23,773 nt of DNA from an uncultured Nitrosomonadales bacterium (GCA_946481065.1 CAMLMA010000011.1:1-23773); one strand, 5' to 3'. Counted from the stretch's first letter, positions 14,304-22,193 are shown. Notes: generated from the letters alone by a model not told the origin. Numbers and translations are program-made.

Positions 14304-15556
14304 AACCAAACAGCATCGCTTATTTCATCAACCAGTATCCCAAGGTCAGCCATAGTTTCATCCGCCGCGAGATCCTCGCGCTCGAACGGCTGGGCTTCGA
14401 CGTACAGCGTATCGCCTTGCGTGGCTGGGATGCGGAGGTGGTGGATGCCGCCGATCGGCAGGAGCGCGACAAGACCCGTTATGTGTTGCAGGACGGCGCG
14501 CTTGGCTTGTTGCTCGCGACCTTGCGCATGCTGGTCACGCATCCCGTGCGCTTCTGCAAGGCGCTCGGCATGGCGCTGACCTGTGCACGCCGCGCCGATC
14601 GCGCGCTGCCGTATCACCTGGTCTATCTGGCCGAAGCCTGCCGCATCGTGCCCTGGCTCAAGGCATCCGGCGCGGGCCATGTGCATGCGCACTTCGGCAC
14701 CAACTCGACCGAGGTGGTGATGCTCGCGCGCCTGCTGGGCGGTCCGGCCTACAGTTTCACGGTGCACGGCCCGGAGGAGTTCGACAAACCGGAATTCATC
14801 AAGCTGCGCGAAAAGGTCCGCGAAGCGGCTTTCGTCGTCGCCATCAGCTCCTATGGCCGTAGCCAGCTCTATCGCTGGATCGATTATGGGGACTGGCACA
14901 AGGTCAAGGTCGTGCACTGCGGCCTGGAGAACGCTTTCCATGATGTGCCCGCAGCGCCCATCCCGACTGTGCCGCGCGTGGTCTGCGTCGGCCGCCTGTG
15001 CGAGCAGAAAGGCCAGCTGCTGCTGGTCAACGCCATCAGCAAGTTGCGCCAGCGCGGCATCGCCATCGAACTGGTGCTGGCCGGCGACGGCGAGATGCGC
15101 GGCGAGATCGAGGCCTGCATCAAGATGCTCAACCTGCAGGATAGCGTGAGCATCACGGGCTGGATCAGCAGCGACGAGGTCAGAAGGCACTTGCTCGATG
15201 CACGTGCGCTGGTCCTGCCGAGCTTCGCCGAAGGCCTGCCGGTGGTCATCATGGAAGCCATGGCCCTGCGGCGGCCGGTGCTCACCACCTATGTCGCCGG
15301 CATCCCCGAACTGGTGCGGCCAGGGGAGAGCGGCTGGCTGTTCCCGGCGGGCGATGTCGATGCGCTGGCGAGCGCGCTCGATGCCTTCCTCGCGGTGCCG
15401 CACGAGATGCTGGAGCGCATGGGCGAGGCCGCGCACTTGCGCGTCCTCAAGCAACACGCCATCGATATCGAGGCCGGCAAGCTCGCGCAACATATCCTGG
15501 CGTCGGCGGAGCCGTCCGCGCGTCTGCTCGAAACGAAGACCGAGGGCTACGTATGA
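14300..15556 (+). CDS. GT4 family glycosyltransferase
   Basis: A 418-residue GT-B fold transferase. The N-terminal half opens with I-A-Y-F-I-N-Q-Y-P-K-V-S-H-S-F-I-R-R-E, common in EPS GT4 enzymes, and contains V-H-A-H-F-G-T-N-S. The C-terminal donor domain has V-C-V-G-R-L, K-G, G-D-G-E, and the E-x7-E motif (Glu311 and Glu319) within A-E-G-L-P-V-V-I-M-E-A, followed by P-V-L-T-T-Y-V-A-G-I-P-E. The start overlaps the acetyltransferase stop, and its own TGA overlaps the ATG of the next GT, so three genes in a row are coupled. Donor sugar unknown. Confidence 0.92.
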   Translation: MKPNSIAYFINQYPKVSHSFIRREILALERLGFDVQRIALRGWDAEVVDAADRQERDKTRYVLQDGALGLLLATLRMLVTHPVRFCKALGMALTCARRADRALPYHLVYLAEACRIVPWLKASGAGHVHAHFGTNSTEVVMLARLLGGPAYSFTVHGPEEFDKPEFIKLREKVREAAFVVAISSYGRSQLYRWIDYGDWHKVKVVHCGLENAFHDVPAAPIPTVPRVVCVGRLCEQKGQLLLVNAISKLRQRGIAIELVLAGDGEMRGEIEACIKMLNLQDSVSITGWISSDEVRRHLLDARALVLPSFAEGLPVVIMEAMALRRPVLTTYVAGIPELVRPGESGWLFPAGDVDALASALDAFLAVPHEMLERMGEAAHLRVLKQHAIDIEAGKLAQHILASAEPSARLLETKTEGYV

Positions 15557-16803
15557 TCCTGCTGCAAGCCTTGTTCATCCTGTCGGCGCTGCTGCTCCTG
15601 TTGCCGGTGCTGATCTTCGCGCTGCAGGTGACGCTGGCCCTGCCGCTGTTCGATCGCTGGCGCAGCCGGCAGCAGGCACGCCATGCGTCACGCTACACCT
15701 TGCCCCTGCGTCAACGGCCCACCATCGCCGTGCTGGTGCCGGCGCATGACGAGGGCAATGGCTTGCTGCCGACGCTGGCTGCGATCCGCGCGCAACTGCA
15801 GTGCCAGGACCGCTTGCTGGTGGTCGCCGATAACTGTGCCGACGATACGGCACAAGTGGCGGCTGCTGCAGGCGCGGAAGTCATCGAGCGTAACGACAGT
15901 GCCCGCCGCGGCAAGGGCTATGCGCTCGATTACGGCGTGCGCTACCTGGAACATGCGCCACCCGAGGTGCTCATCATCGTTGACGCTGACTGCACGGTGC
16001 ATGATGGCAGCATCGCGCTGCTGGCCGCCCGCTGCCTGCAATATCAGCGTCCGGTGCAGGCCCTCTACCTGATGCGTGCGCCGGCCGGTACCGGCTCGAC
16101 GACTCCCGGATTGAAGATGAAAGTGGCCGAGTTCGCCTGGACGGTGAAGAACCATGCGCGCGCGCTGGGTTATGCGCGGCTGGGCTTGCCTTGCCAGCTG
16201 ATGGGCACCGGCATGGCGTTCCCATGGCCCATGATCCAGCAGGCCGAACTCGCCAGCGGCCATATCGTGGAAGACCTCAAGCTGGGGCTCGACTTTGCGG
16301 CGGCCGGCGCCGCGCCCCGGCTATGTGCCGAAGCCATGGTCAGCAGCGTGTTCCCGGCCAATGCCGAAGGCACGCAGTCGCAGCGTACGCGTTGGGAACA
16401 TGGCCATCTGGGCATGATGCTGCAGGCCGGGCCAAGCCAGTTCGGGCGCGCCCTGCGCCAGCGCAACCTGCCGTTGATGGCGCTGGTGCTGGATATGCTG
16501 GTGCCGCCACTGGCCCTGCTGACCTTGCTGGTGACCATGCTCGCGTTCGTCGGCGCACTGGCTGCCTGGTTCACCGGCGACGCCATGCCGTGGCTGCTGG
16601 GCCTGTGCGAAGCGGCCTTGCTAGCCGCCTCGGTCGGTCTTGCCTGGCTCGGTTACGGCCGGCAGATCCTCAGCTTGCGCAACCTGGCCTACGCGCCGTT
16701 CTATGCCTTGGCCAAGCTGCCGCTATATGCGCGTTTCCTGGTCAATCGGCAGGTCGAGTGGGTACGCTCGCGCCGGGATGACGGTTCCGCTTCGGGCAGA
16801 TAA
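15553..16803 (+). CDS. Membrane-bound GT2 family glycosyltransferase (cellulose-synthase-like layout)
   Basis: 416 residues with a membrane segment at about 3-30, a GT-A catalytic domain and two or three membrane segments from about residue 304. The catalytic marks are V-L-V-P-A-H-D-E at 60-67, D-N-C-A-D-D-T at 93-99, D-A-D at 144-146, E-D at 240-241 and Q-R-T-R-W at 277-281 (the QxxRW motif of processive or membrane GT2 enzymes). Despite that motif no PilZ domain is present and it is short, so I expect addition of a single sugar rather than polymer synthesis. ATGA overlap with the GT4 gene upstream; the acyltransferase gene follows after 13 bp. Confidence 0.9.
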   Translation: MILLQALFILSALLLLLPVLIFALQVTLALPLFDRWRSRQQARHASRYTLPLRQRPTIAVLVPAHDEGNGLLPTLAAIRAQLQCQDRLLVVADNCADDTAQVAAAAGAEVIERNDSARRGKGYALDYGVRYLEHAPPEVLIIVDADCTVHDGSIALLAARCLQYQRPVQALYLMRAPAGTGSTTPGLKMKVAEFAWTVKNHARALGYARLGLPCQLMGTGMAFPWPMIQQAELASGHIVEDLKLGLDFAAAGAAPRLCAEAMVSSVFPANAEGTQSQRTRWEHGHLGMMLQAGPSQFGRALRQRNLPLMALVLDMLVPPLALLTLLVTMLAFVGALAAWFTGDAMPWLLGLCEAALLAASVGLAWLGYGRQILSLRNLAYAPFYALAKLPLYARFLVNRQVEWVRSRRDDGSASGR

Positions 16804-16816
16804 GGGGAGAACGCCG

Positions 16817-17881
16817 ATGTTCGTCTGGGTACAAGTATTGCGCGGCCTGGCCGCTTCCCTCGTGGTGCTGCATCACTATCTCGCCTCGCAGATCGAGCGC
16901 GGGGCGGAGGTGAGCCGCTGGCTCGAGAACCTCGGTGCCTCCGGTGTCGATATCTTCTTCGTCATCAGTGGCTTCATCATGATGATCACCACTTCGCAGA
17001 TGACGCGCACACCCTCGGCCGGCGATTTCCTCAAGCGCCGTCTGGTGCGCATCGCGCCGCTCTACTGGACGCTGACGGCGATCGCCTTCGCCATGGTGCT
17101 GGCCGCAGGCAGCGCCGTGAATACGGTAGTGAGCCCCCAGAAGTTCGTCGCCTCCATGCTGTTCCTGCCTTATCACGACGGGGCCATCGACATGGGCATG
17201 CTGGCGCACAAGGCTTATGTCATCCCCATGGCCTGGACACTGACCTACGAGTGGTATTTCTACCTGGTGTTCGCGTTGACGCTGGCGATCGGCTTGCGGC
17301 CTGCCGGTCGCCTGATGTTCATGACGGCATGGTTCGCGGTGACTGTGGGGGTCGGCATGCTGCTGCAACCCACAGCCCTGATCGCGCAAGTGGTGAGCCA
17401 GCCCATGGTGTTCGAGTTCCTGCTCGGTTGCGTGATCGCCATGCTGTACGCCAGAGGCTGGCGTATCGGCGGCGGGGCGGCCTTGCTGCTGGCCGGATCG
17501 GGCCTGTTTGTCCTGGCTCAGATATTCCATCACACCGCTTATGACCGCACCTTGTACTGGGGAACGGCCGCATTCATGCTGATCGCCGCGGCGACCCTCT
17601 ATCGCGGTAGCCAGGCAGAGACGCCGGCCCTGCGCCCGTTCAGCTGGTTCGGCGATATCTCGTATTCGCTCTATCTCTCGCATTTCTTCACGCTGGCGTT
17701 GTTCGTGCGCCTGCAGAGGCGCTTCGATCTTCTTGCCGACAGTTTTGCGCCGTGGACCCTGATCGCCTTCCTCTTGCTGGTGACCATGGTGGCGGCTGCC
17801 TGTTATTACGGCATCGAAGAACCCGCGCGCAAGCGATTCGCCCGGCGCAAGCGACCGCTGGGCGCGGCATTGAATACCTGA
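16817..17881 (+). CDS. Acyltransferase family 3 membrane protein (EPS acylation)
   Basis: A 354-residue protein with about ten membrane segments of the Acyl_transf_3 family. The conserved N-terminal block reads Q-V-L-R-G-L-A-A, then V-V-L-H-H at 16-20 carrying the essential His, then G-V-D-I-F-F-V-I-S-G-F-I at 43-54 and R-R-L-V-R-I-A-P-L-Y-W. It should O-acetylate or otherwise acylate a sugar of the polymer. GGGGAG lies just upstream of the ATG at 16817; the open frame upstream of it lies within the GT2 gene. A second enzyme of the same family follows after 26 bp, but the two are clearly different in sequence, so this is not a recent duplication. Confidence 0.9.
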   Translation: MFVWVQVLRGLAASLVVLHHYLASQIERGAEVSRWLENLGASGVDIFFVISGFIMMITTSQMTRTPSAGDFLKRRLVRIAPLYWTLTAIAFAMVLAAGSAVNTVVSPQKFVASMLFLPYHDGAIDMGMLAHKAYVIPMAWTLTYEWYFYLVFALTLAIGLRPAGRLMFMTAWFAVTVGVGMLLQPTALIAQVVSQPMVFEFLLGCVIAMLYARGWRIGGGAALLLAGSGLFVLAQIFHHTAYDRTLYWGTAAFMLIAAATLYRGSQAETPALRPFSWFGDISYSLYLSHFFTLALFVRLQRRFDLLADSFAPWTLIAFLLLVTMVAAACYYGIEEPARKRFARRKRPLGAALNT

Positions 17882-17907
17882 CGTCGTATCCGGAAAGGGG
17901 CTTGCAC

Positions 17908-18900
17908 ATGCATAAGGAACATTTTGGGGTGCTGGATGGCTGGCGCGGCATCAGTATCCTGCTGGTGCTTGCCGCCCACCTCCTGCCGCTCGGGCCGAAG
18001 GCCTGGGATCTGAATGTGGCCGCTGGGCTGCTCGGCATGGTGCTGTTCTTCAATCTTTCCGGGTTCCTCATCACCCATTTCCTGCTGCAGCGGCCGAGTG
18101 TGCCGGATTTCCTCATGCGGCGCTTCTTCCGCATCCTGCCCCTGGTCTGGCTCTACATGGGGTTGATGCTCTACCTGACGCCGGCCTCCGGCGCGACCTG
18201 GAGCGCGCATTTCCTGTTCTACGCCAACTATCCGCCAGAGCCGCTGATCTTTACCACCAGTCATTTGTGGTCGCTGTGCGTGGAGGTGCATTTCTACCTT
18301 GGCATCGCACTGCTGGTCGGCTTTTTCGGCAAGCGCGGCTTGCTGGCCATCCCCCTGCTGTGCGTCGCGTTCACGCTGTTGCGCGTCAGTGACGGCATCC
18401 ACTATGCCGTGATCAGCCATTACCGCGTCGATGAGATCCTCGCCGGCGCCTGGCTGGCGCTGATATACAACAGCCGGCCGGACGCGATGCTGCGCCGCTT
18501 CGTCTCGCAGGGCAGCCTACTCGTCCTGGTGCCGCTGCTTTTGGTCGCCTGCCATCCGGACAGCGGCGCCTTCAATTACCTGAGGCCTTACCTGGCCGCG
18601 GCCTTGATCGGCGCGACCATGCTGGACAAGACGTCGCCGCTGGTACCGTTGCTGCAGCAACGACTGCTGGTCTATATCGCCGGCATCTCTTACGCCCTGT
18701 ATGTGATCCACCCGTTCCTGATGTCGACCTGGCTCGGTAGCGGGGAGGGGATTGCCAAATACGCCAAGCGACCACTGCTGTTCATCGTCCTGTTCGTCAT
18801 GGCCCATGTCTCGACGTTCTATTACGAGCGGCCCTGGATCGCGCTGGGCAAGAAGCTATCTGCAAAACTGAAATTGGGAGGGATGTATGGGTTCAAGTAA
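17908..18900 (+). CDS. Second acyltransferase family 3 membrane protein
   Basis: 330 residues, polytopic, again of the Acyl_transf_3 family: L-D-G-W-R-G-I-S-I at 9-17, L-A-A-H-L at 21-25 with the expected His24, F-N-L-S-G-F-L-I-T at 48-56, R-R-F-F-R-I-L-P and, further on, W-S-L-C-V-E-V-H-F-Y, the usual W-S-L-x-x-E motif. The ATG at 17908 has GGAAAGGGG upstream. It ends inside the start of the next gene (14-bp overlap). Together with the acetyltransferase at 13749 and the acyltransferase at 16817 it gives the locus three candidate acylation enzymes. Confidence 0.9.
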   Translation: MHKEHFGVLDGWRGISILLVLAAHLLPLGPKAWDLNVAAGLLGMVLFFNLSGFLITHFLLQRPSVPDFLMRRFFRILPLVWLYMGLMLYLTPASGATWSAHFLFYANYPPEPLIFTTSHLWSLCVEVHFYLGIALLVGFFGKRGLLAIPLLCVAFTLLRVSDGIHYAVISHYRVDEILAGAWLALIYNSRPDAMLRRFVSQGSLLVLVPLLLVACHPDSGAFNYLRPYLAAALIGATMLDKTSPLVPLLQQRLLVYIAGISYALYVIHPFLMSTWLGSGEGIAKYAKRPLLFIVLFVMAHVSTFYYERPWIALGKKLSAKLKLGGMYGFK

Positions 18901-19888
18901 GCGCAAGCTGGTCGTCGGTGGGTGGTTCGTCATGCAGGCCATGCTGGCGGTAGTGGCGAGGGCAGACGATGTGGTCACCGATCACGTCTTCGCGCCCAAT
19001 AGTTTCTGGTATAGCCCGATCCCGGTCGATGCGCCACTGCACCCCAATTCTGCCGGGTTCACGGCGGACTTCCTGCGGCAGAAGAAAGCGTATTACGACA
19101 CGGTCAATATCCAGACCAGCGATTACGCCAGCCCGATCTATACCGTCGGCGCCGACGTGCCGACCGTCAAGGTCCAGCAGTGGGATTGTCACAAGAACGG
19201 ACTCACCGACCCTGCGCTCGGCGAGCAGTGGGCGGCGGTGCCCATCCCGGCCTATGCCCAGCCTTCCAAGGGTACCGACGGCGAGATGACCATCTACCAG
19301 CCGGCGACGCAGACCGTGTGGGAATTCTGGCAGACCCGCAAGATCGGCGGCCAGTGGCAGGCATGCTGGGGTGGCCGTTTGCAGAACGCCCAGCGAAGCC
19401 AGGGGGTGTTCCCGGGCCACTACGGCACGACAGCCACCAGCCTGCCATTCCTCGGCGGCCAGATCACGGCGGATGAATTGCGACGCGGCGAGATCCGGCA
19501 TGCCATCGGCATCGCGCTGGTCGAGACCGAAGCTGCCAGCATCTATTCCTGGCCGGCCAATCGGTCGGATGGCCTCAATCCGAAAAAGCTGCCTAACCGT
19601 ATCCCGGAGGGCATCCGCTTCAGGCTCGATCCACGTGTCGATGTCGATGCGCTACCCATGAGCCGCGCCGGCAAGATCATCGCCAAAGCCGCGCAGAAAT
19701 ATGGCTTCATCGTCTGGGATAAATCCGGCGCCATCGCCATACGCGCGCAGAACAGCGTCAGCTACACTGCGCTCGGTCAACCCAACCCTTATCCCGAGCT
19801 GTTCGGCGGCAAGCCTAACTATTCGGTATTACAGGGTTTCCCCTGGGACAAGCTGCAGTTCCTGCCCATGCATTTCGGCAAGCCTTGA
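18887..19888 (+). CDS. Secreted protein of unknown function in the EPS operon
   Basis: 333 residues with a signal peptide (basic start, hydrophobic core, cut near V-A-R-A/D-D at 26-27), so periplasmic or secreted. I recognise no named domain with confidence. Features include two cysteines (in Q-W-D-C-H and Q-A-C-W-G) that could form a disulfide, many tryptophans and tyrosines as in carbohydrate-binding proteins, a W-G-G-R segment, Y-G-T-T-A-T-S-L-P, then L-G-G-Q-I-T-A-D-E-L and H-A-I-G-I-A-L, and R-L-D-P-R-V-D-V-D. Similar blocks occur, as far as I recall, in uncharacterised secreted proteins of other bacteria. GGGAGG before the ATG and the 14-bp overlap with the acyltransferase support the start. 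Its place suggests EPS modification, turnover or binding, which is inference. It closes the long operon. Confidence 0.8.
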   Translation: MGSSKRKLVVGGWFVMQAMLAVVARADDVVTDHVFAPNSFWYSPIPVDAPLHPNSAGFTADFLRQKKAYYDTVNIQTSDYASPIYTVGADVPTVKVQQWDCHKNGLTDPALGEQWAAVPIPAYAQPSKGTDGEMTIYQPATQTVWEFWQTRKIGGQWQACWGGRLQNAQRSQGVFPGHYGTTATSLPFLGGQITADELRRGEIRHAIGIALVETEAASIYSWPANRSDGLNPKKLPNRIPEGIRFRLDPRVDVDALPMSRAGKIIAKAAQKYGFIVWDKSGAIAIRAQNSVSYTALGQPNPYPELFGGKPNYSVLQGFPWDKLQFLPMHFGKP

Positions 19889-19905
19889 TCAACCCAGCTT
19901 CGCCA

Positions 19906-19965
19906 GCCGCGTTTCAGCTAGCCGCGCTTTAGTCAGACGCGCTTCAGCCCGCCGCGCTGACCTGA
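19906..19965. repeat. Four imperfect 15-bp tandem repeats
   Basis: Units at 19906, 19921, 19936 and 19951 follow the pattern GMCGCGYTTCAGYYM in the first three; the fourth keeps GCCGCGCT only. They lie 17 bp after the stop of the secreted-protein gene, in non-coding DNA. Confidence 0.75.
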
Positions 19966-20030
19966 CTGCCTCATCGCTTCGCGGGCGATGCGGTGGCGGC
20001 GGCCGGTACCGAAACGCAGGGCAGGCAGAG

Positions 20031-20048
20031 CGTCTGCCGCAAGAGACA
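20031..20048 (+). promoter_or_regulatory. Upstream activator dyad 2 of the second sigma-54 promoter
   Basis: CGTCTGCCGCAAGAGACA, sharing CGTCTG-N5-AGAGACA (13 of 18) with the dyad at 4587-4604 in the same orientation relative to its promoter. Its centre is exactly 65 bp upstream of dyad 1, as in the epsA region. It overlaps the inverted repeat at 20024-20038. Confidence 0.6.
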
Positions 20049-20064
20049 TAATTTACCGATAAGA

Positions 20065-20076
20065 ATCATTTACTTA
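20065..20076 (+). promoter_or_regulatory. IHF-like element between the dyads
   Basis: ATCATTTACTTA, preceded by A at 20064, matches the IHF core WATCARNNNNTTR at all but one defined position. It is 11 of 12 identical to the element at 4559-4570 and begins the same 16 nt after dyad 2. Confidence 0.5.
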
Positions 20077-20095
20077 GTTATATCCCCGCGGTTGT

Positions 20096-20113
20096 TGTCG
20101 TCATACGCAGACA
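20096..20113 (+). promoter_or_regulatory. Upstream activator dyad 1 of the second sigma-54 promoter
   Basis: TGTCGTCATACGCAGACA with TGTC/GACA arms; 13 of 18 identical (TGTCG-N5-CGCAGACA) to the dyad at 4522-4539. Its centre is 87 bp upstream of the -12 GC of the promoter at 20178-20193. Confidence 0.65.
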
Positions 20114-20177
20114 TGCGAGAGGGGCGGAATGGCGGCGGATCGACGATAAGTCCATATAAAACATAGCCTTACATCTC

Positions 20178-20193
20178 TGGCATGGTCTTTGCC
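20178..20193 (+). promoter_or_regulatory. Sigma-54 (RpoN) promoter of the leader ORF/WecG-type glycosyltransferase unit
   Basis: TGGCATG-GTCT-TTGCC with GG and GC exactly 10 nt apart, matching the consensus TGGCACG-N4-TTGCA at 10 of 12 defined positions. Transcription should begin near 20204, about 25 nt before the leader ORF. The match alone could be chance; the shared upstream dyads are what make it convincing. Confidence 0.75.
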
Positions 20194-20228
20194 ATTCAGT
20201 ACTCCGAATGCATTACAAGGGGAACCAC

Positions 20229-20315
20229 ATGCCATCAGGTCACACCATCCGCCGCGTCGAGCCAGTGCGCCGCCGGACAGGATCACAGGTCCACATGCAC
20301 GGAGACGCTTCATGA
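20229..20315 (+). CDS. Candidate 28-residue leader ORF coupled to the glycosyltransferase gene
   Basis: ATG at 20229 has a strong Shine-Dalgarno (AAGGGGA, 20217-20223) at about 6 nt and would be the first start codon after the predicted sigma-54 transcription start. The frame runs 28 codons (beginning M-P-S-G-H-T-I-R-R-V, Arg-rich) and ends in a TGA that overlaps the ATG of the glycosyltransferase gene (ATGA at 20312-20315). Such an overlap allows translational coupling. It resembles no known leader peptide, and I cannot tell whether the peptide itself matters. Confidence 0.45.
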   Translation: MPSGHTIRRVEPVRRRTGSQVHMHGDAS

Positions 20316-21106
20316 ATATGTACGTCATGGCGTCCGAACGCATCCTGCCGATCGCGGGATTCCCCGTGCTGGAAGCGACACCGAAAGCACTGGCGAGCCA
20401 CTTGCTCTGCATCCTGCGTCATCAGCAGAAAGTCACCTTGCTCTATGCCAACAGTAACTTCATCGTCAAATGCAAGCGCCTGTTGCGGCGCATGCACGAT
20501 GATTCGGTGATCATCGTCAACGATGGCGTCGGCATGGATATCGCCGCGCGCATGTTCCATGGTCGCAGCTTCAAGGCCAACCTCAACGGCACCGATTTCA
20601 CGCCCTACCTGTTTCGCGAGTCGGTTCGGCCGCTGCGCGTCTATCTGCTAGGCGGGCGACTCGACGTGGTGATGAAGGCGGCGATCCATGCCGAGCAGGC
20701 GCTGGGCCAGATCGTCGTCGGCTATTGCGATGGCTACCAGGGGATGCAGGACCCCAGCCTGATCGACCGCATCAATGCTTCTGGCGCGGAAGTGCTCTTG
20801 GTGGCGATGGGCAACCCCATGCAGGAAGCCTGGATCCTGGAGCACCGTGAGCGTTTGACTGTGCCTATCGTCAGCGGCGTCGGCGCCTTGTTCGATTTCT
20901 GGGCGGGCGACAAGCCCAGGGCGCCACGCTATGTCCAGCGGCTCCGTCTCGAATGGCTCTACCGTTTGTGCCACGAGCCACGCCGTTTGCTTCGGCGCTA
21001 TACCGTCGATGTGCTGGTCTTCTTCGCCGACTGTTTCCGTTATCGCAAGGCCACTGCGCCGACCCGGGTCATGCAGGAGATCGATCCGCAAGGCAAGCCG
21101 CAATGA
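20312..21106 (+). CDS. WecG/TagA/CpsF family glycosyltransferase
   Basis: A 264-residue GT26-family enzyme, which transfers a sugar (N-acetylmannosamine-type or glucose in known members) to a lipid-linked acceptor. The family marks are present in order: N-D-G-V-G-M at 70-75, L-N-G-T-D at 91-95, L-L-G-G at 112-115, A-M-G-N-P-M-Q-E at 165-172, G-V-G-A-L-F-D-F-W-A-G at 189-199 and L-E-W-L-Y-R-L ending in R-R-Y at 213-230. The ATG at 20312 follows GGAG at 7 nt; an open frame extends to 20189 but the upstream residues are outside the family's usual start. Likely driven by the sigma-54 promoter at 20178 and coupled to the small leader ORF. The gap to galE is 76 bp. Confidence 0.92.
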   Translation: MNMYVMASERILPIAGFPVLEATPKALASHLLCILRHQQKVTLLYANSNFIVKCKRLLRRMHDDSVIIVNDGVGMDIAARMFHGRSFKANLNGTDFTPYLFRESVRPLRVYLLGGRLDVVMKAAIHAEQALGQIVVGYCDGYQGMQDPSLIDRINASGAEVLLVAMGNPMQEAWILEHRERLTVPIVSGVGALFDFWAGDKPRAPRYVQRLRLEWLYRLCHEPRRLLRRYTVDVLVFFADCFRYRKATAPTRVMQEIDPQGKPQ

Positions 21107-21182
21107 CGTCCGATTTTACGATCGATCAAATCTGCGATCGATCGCGTATCCCATCTATCCAGTTCTCTAGAAAGGTCCGATC

Positions 21183-22193
21183 ATGAAAATACTTGTCGTC
21201 GGTGGCGCCGGCTATATCGGCTCACATATGGTGAAGATGTTGCTTGAGCAGGGGCATTCGGTCATTACCTTCGATAACCTGTCCTCCGGCTATCGCGACG
21301 CCGTGCTGGGTGGCGCGTTCGTCAAGGGCGATCTCGCCAGCCGGAGCAAGCTCGATGAGGTGTTCACCACTTACCGGCCGGATGCCGTCATGCATTTTGC
21401 CTCCTTCATCCAGGTCGGCGAATCGGTGCAGGCGCCAGGCAAGTATTACCTCAACAATTTCACCAATACCATGAATCTGCTCGATGCCATGGTGAAGCAT
21501 GACGTGAAGTACTTCATCTTCTCATCGACGGCAGCCATCTTCGGTGAACCTGAATACGTGCCGATCGATGAAGCGCATCCCAAGCACCCGTTGAATCCCT
21601 ATGGCCGTTCGAAACTCATGGTGGAGCAGATGCTGCAGGACTACGAACGGGCCTATGGCCTGAAGTCGGTCTGCCTGCGCTATTTCAATGCCGCCGGTGC
21701 CGATCCCGAAGGGCTGCTGGGTGAGCGTCACGAACCGGAGACCCACCTGATCCCGCTGGTGCTGCAGGCCATCTCCGGCAAGCGTAAGGACATCACCGTG
21801 TTCGGCCGCGATTACGATACCGACGACGGCACCTGCGTGCGCGATTACATCCACGTCGTCGATCTTTGCTCTGCGCATTCGCTGGCGCTGGCAAGGTTGA
21901 TGAAGACCAATGAGAGCCGCCAGTACAACCTCGGCAATGGCGCCGGCTTCTCGGTTGACGAGGTGATCCGCACTGCGGAGCTGGTCACCGGCAGCAAGGT
22001 GAAAGTGGTGGAAGGGGAACGCCGCGCGGGCGATCCGGCGATCCTGGTCGCAGATGCCACACTGGCAAGGCAAGAGCTCGGCTGGAACCCGGTCTACTTC
22101 GATCTCGATAACATCATCGCGCACGCCTGGCAGTGGGAATACGCCAGCGCGCAGATGGCTGTGGCCGCGGTGCAGGGAAGCGTCTTCCGCTGA
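21183..22193 (+). CDS. galE: GalE: UDP-glucose 4-epimerase
   Basis: Interconverts UDP-glucose and UDP-galactose in the cytoplasm and so supplies galactose for the polymer. The 336 residues match the normal GalE length. The NAD-binding G-G-A-G-Y-I-G-S lies at 7-14 (GxxGxxG), F-D-N-L-S-S-G at 30-36, the catalytic S-S-T at 114-116 and Y140-x3-K144 in [21 protein letters not shown] and [10 protein letters not shown] are all typical. The ATG at 21183 is preceded by AAAGGT. It sits between the WecG-type gene and galU on the same strand with gaps of 76 bp each, so it may have its own promoter or be part of a longer transcript. The EPS may therefore contain galactose, which is inference. Confidence 0.97.
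   Translation: MKILVVGGAGYIGSHMVKMLLEQGHSVITFDNLSSGYRDAVLGGAFVKGDLASRSKLDEVFTTYRPDAVMHFASFIQVGESVQAPGKYYLNNFTNTMNLLDAMVKHDVKYFIFSSTAAIFGEPEYVPIDEAHPKHPLNPYGRSKLMVEQMLQDYERAYGLKSVCLRYFNAAGADPEGLLGERHEPETHLIPLVLQAISGKRKDITVFGRDYDTDDGTCVRDYIHVVDLCSAHSLALARLMKTNESRQYNLGNGAGFSVDEVIRTAELVTGSKVKVVEGERRAGDPAILVADATLARQELGWNPVYFDLDNIIAHAWQWEYASAQMAVAAVQGSVFR

Larger units (their letters stand above)
19889..20228. other. Regulatory gap with tandem repeats and a sigma-54 promoter region
   Basis: No gene is convincing in this stretch. It contains four 15-bp repeat units (19906-19965), an inverted repeat GGCAGA-GCG-TCTGCC (20024-20038) without a following T-run, then an AT-richer part with two activator dyads, an IHF-like element and a sigma-54 promoter for the next unit. 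I see no clean intrinsic terminator for the long operon. Confidence 0.7.

Noticed and set aside
14129..15493. Open reading frame of 454 codons on the minus strand
   Set aside because: Antisense to the GT4 gene, which has the E-x7-E motif and coupled start and stop codons. No family features are seen in the shadow.
20024..20038. Inverted repeat GGCAGA-GCG-TCTGCC as a terminator of the long operon
   Set aside because: No T-run follows; the next bases are GCAAGAGACATAA. It also overlaps the conserved activator dyad 2, which explains part of the symmetry.
21119..21150. CGATCGATC repeated 16 bp apart before galE as another tandem duplication
   Set aside because: Only the 9-bp self-complementary-rich core is shared (11 of 16 overall), so chance is a sufficient explanation.
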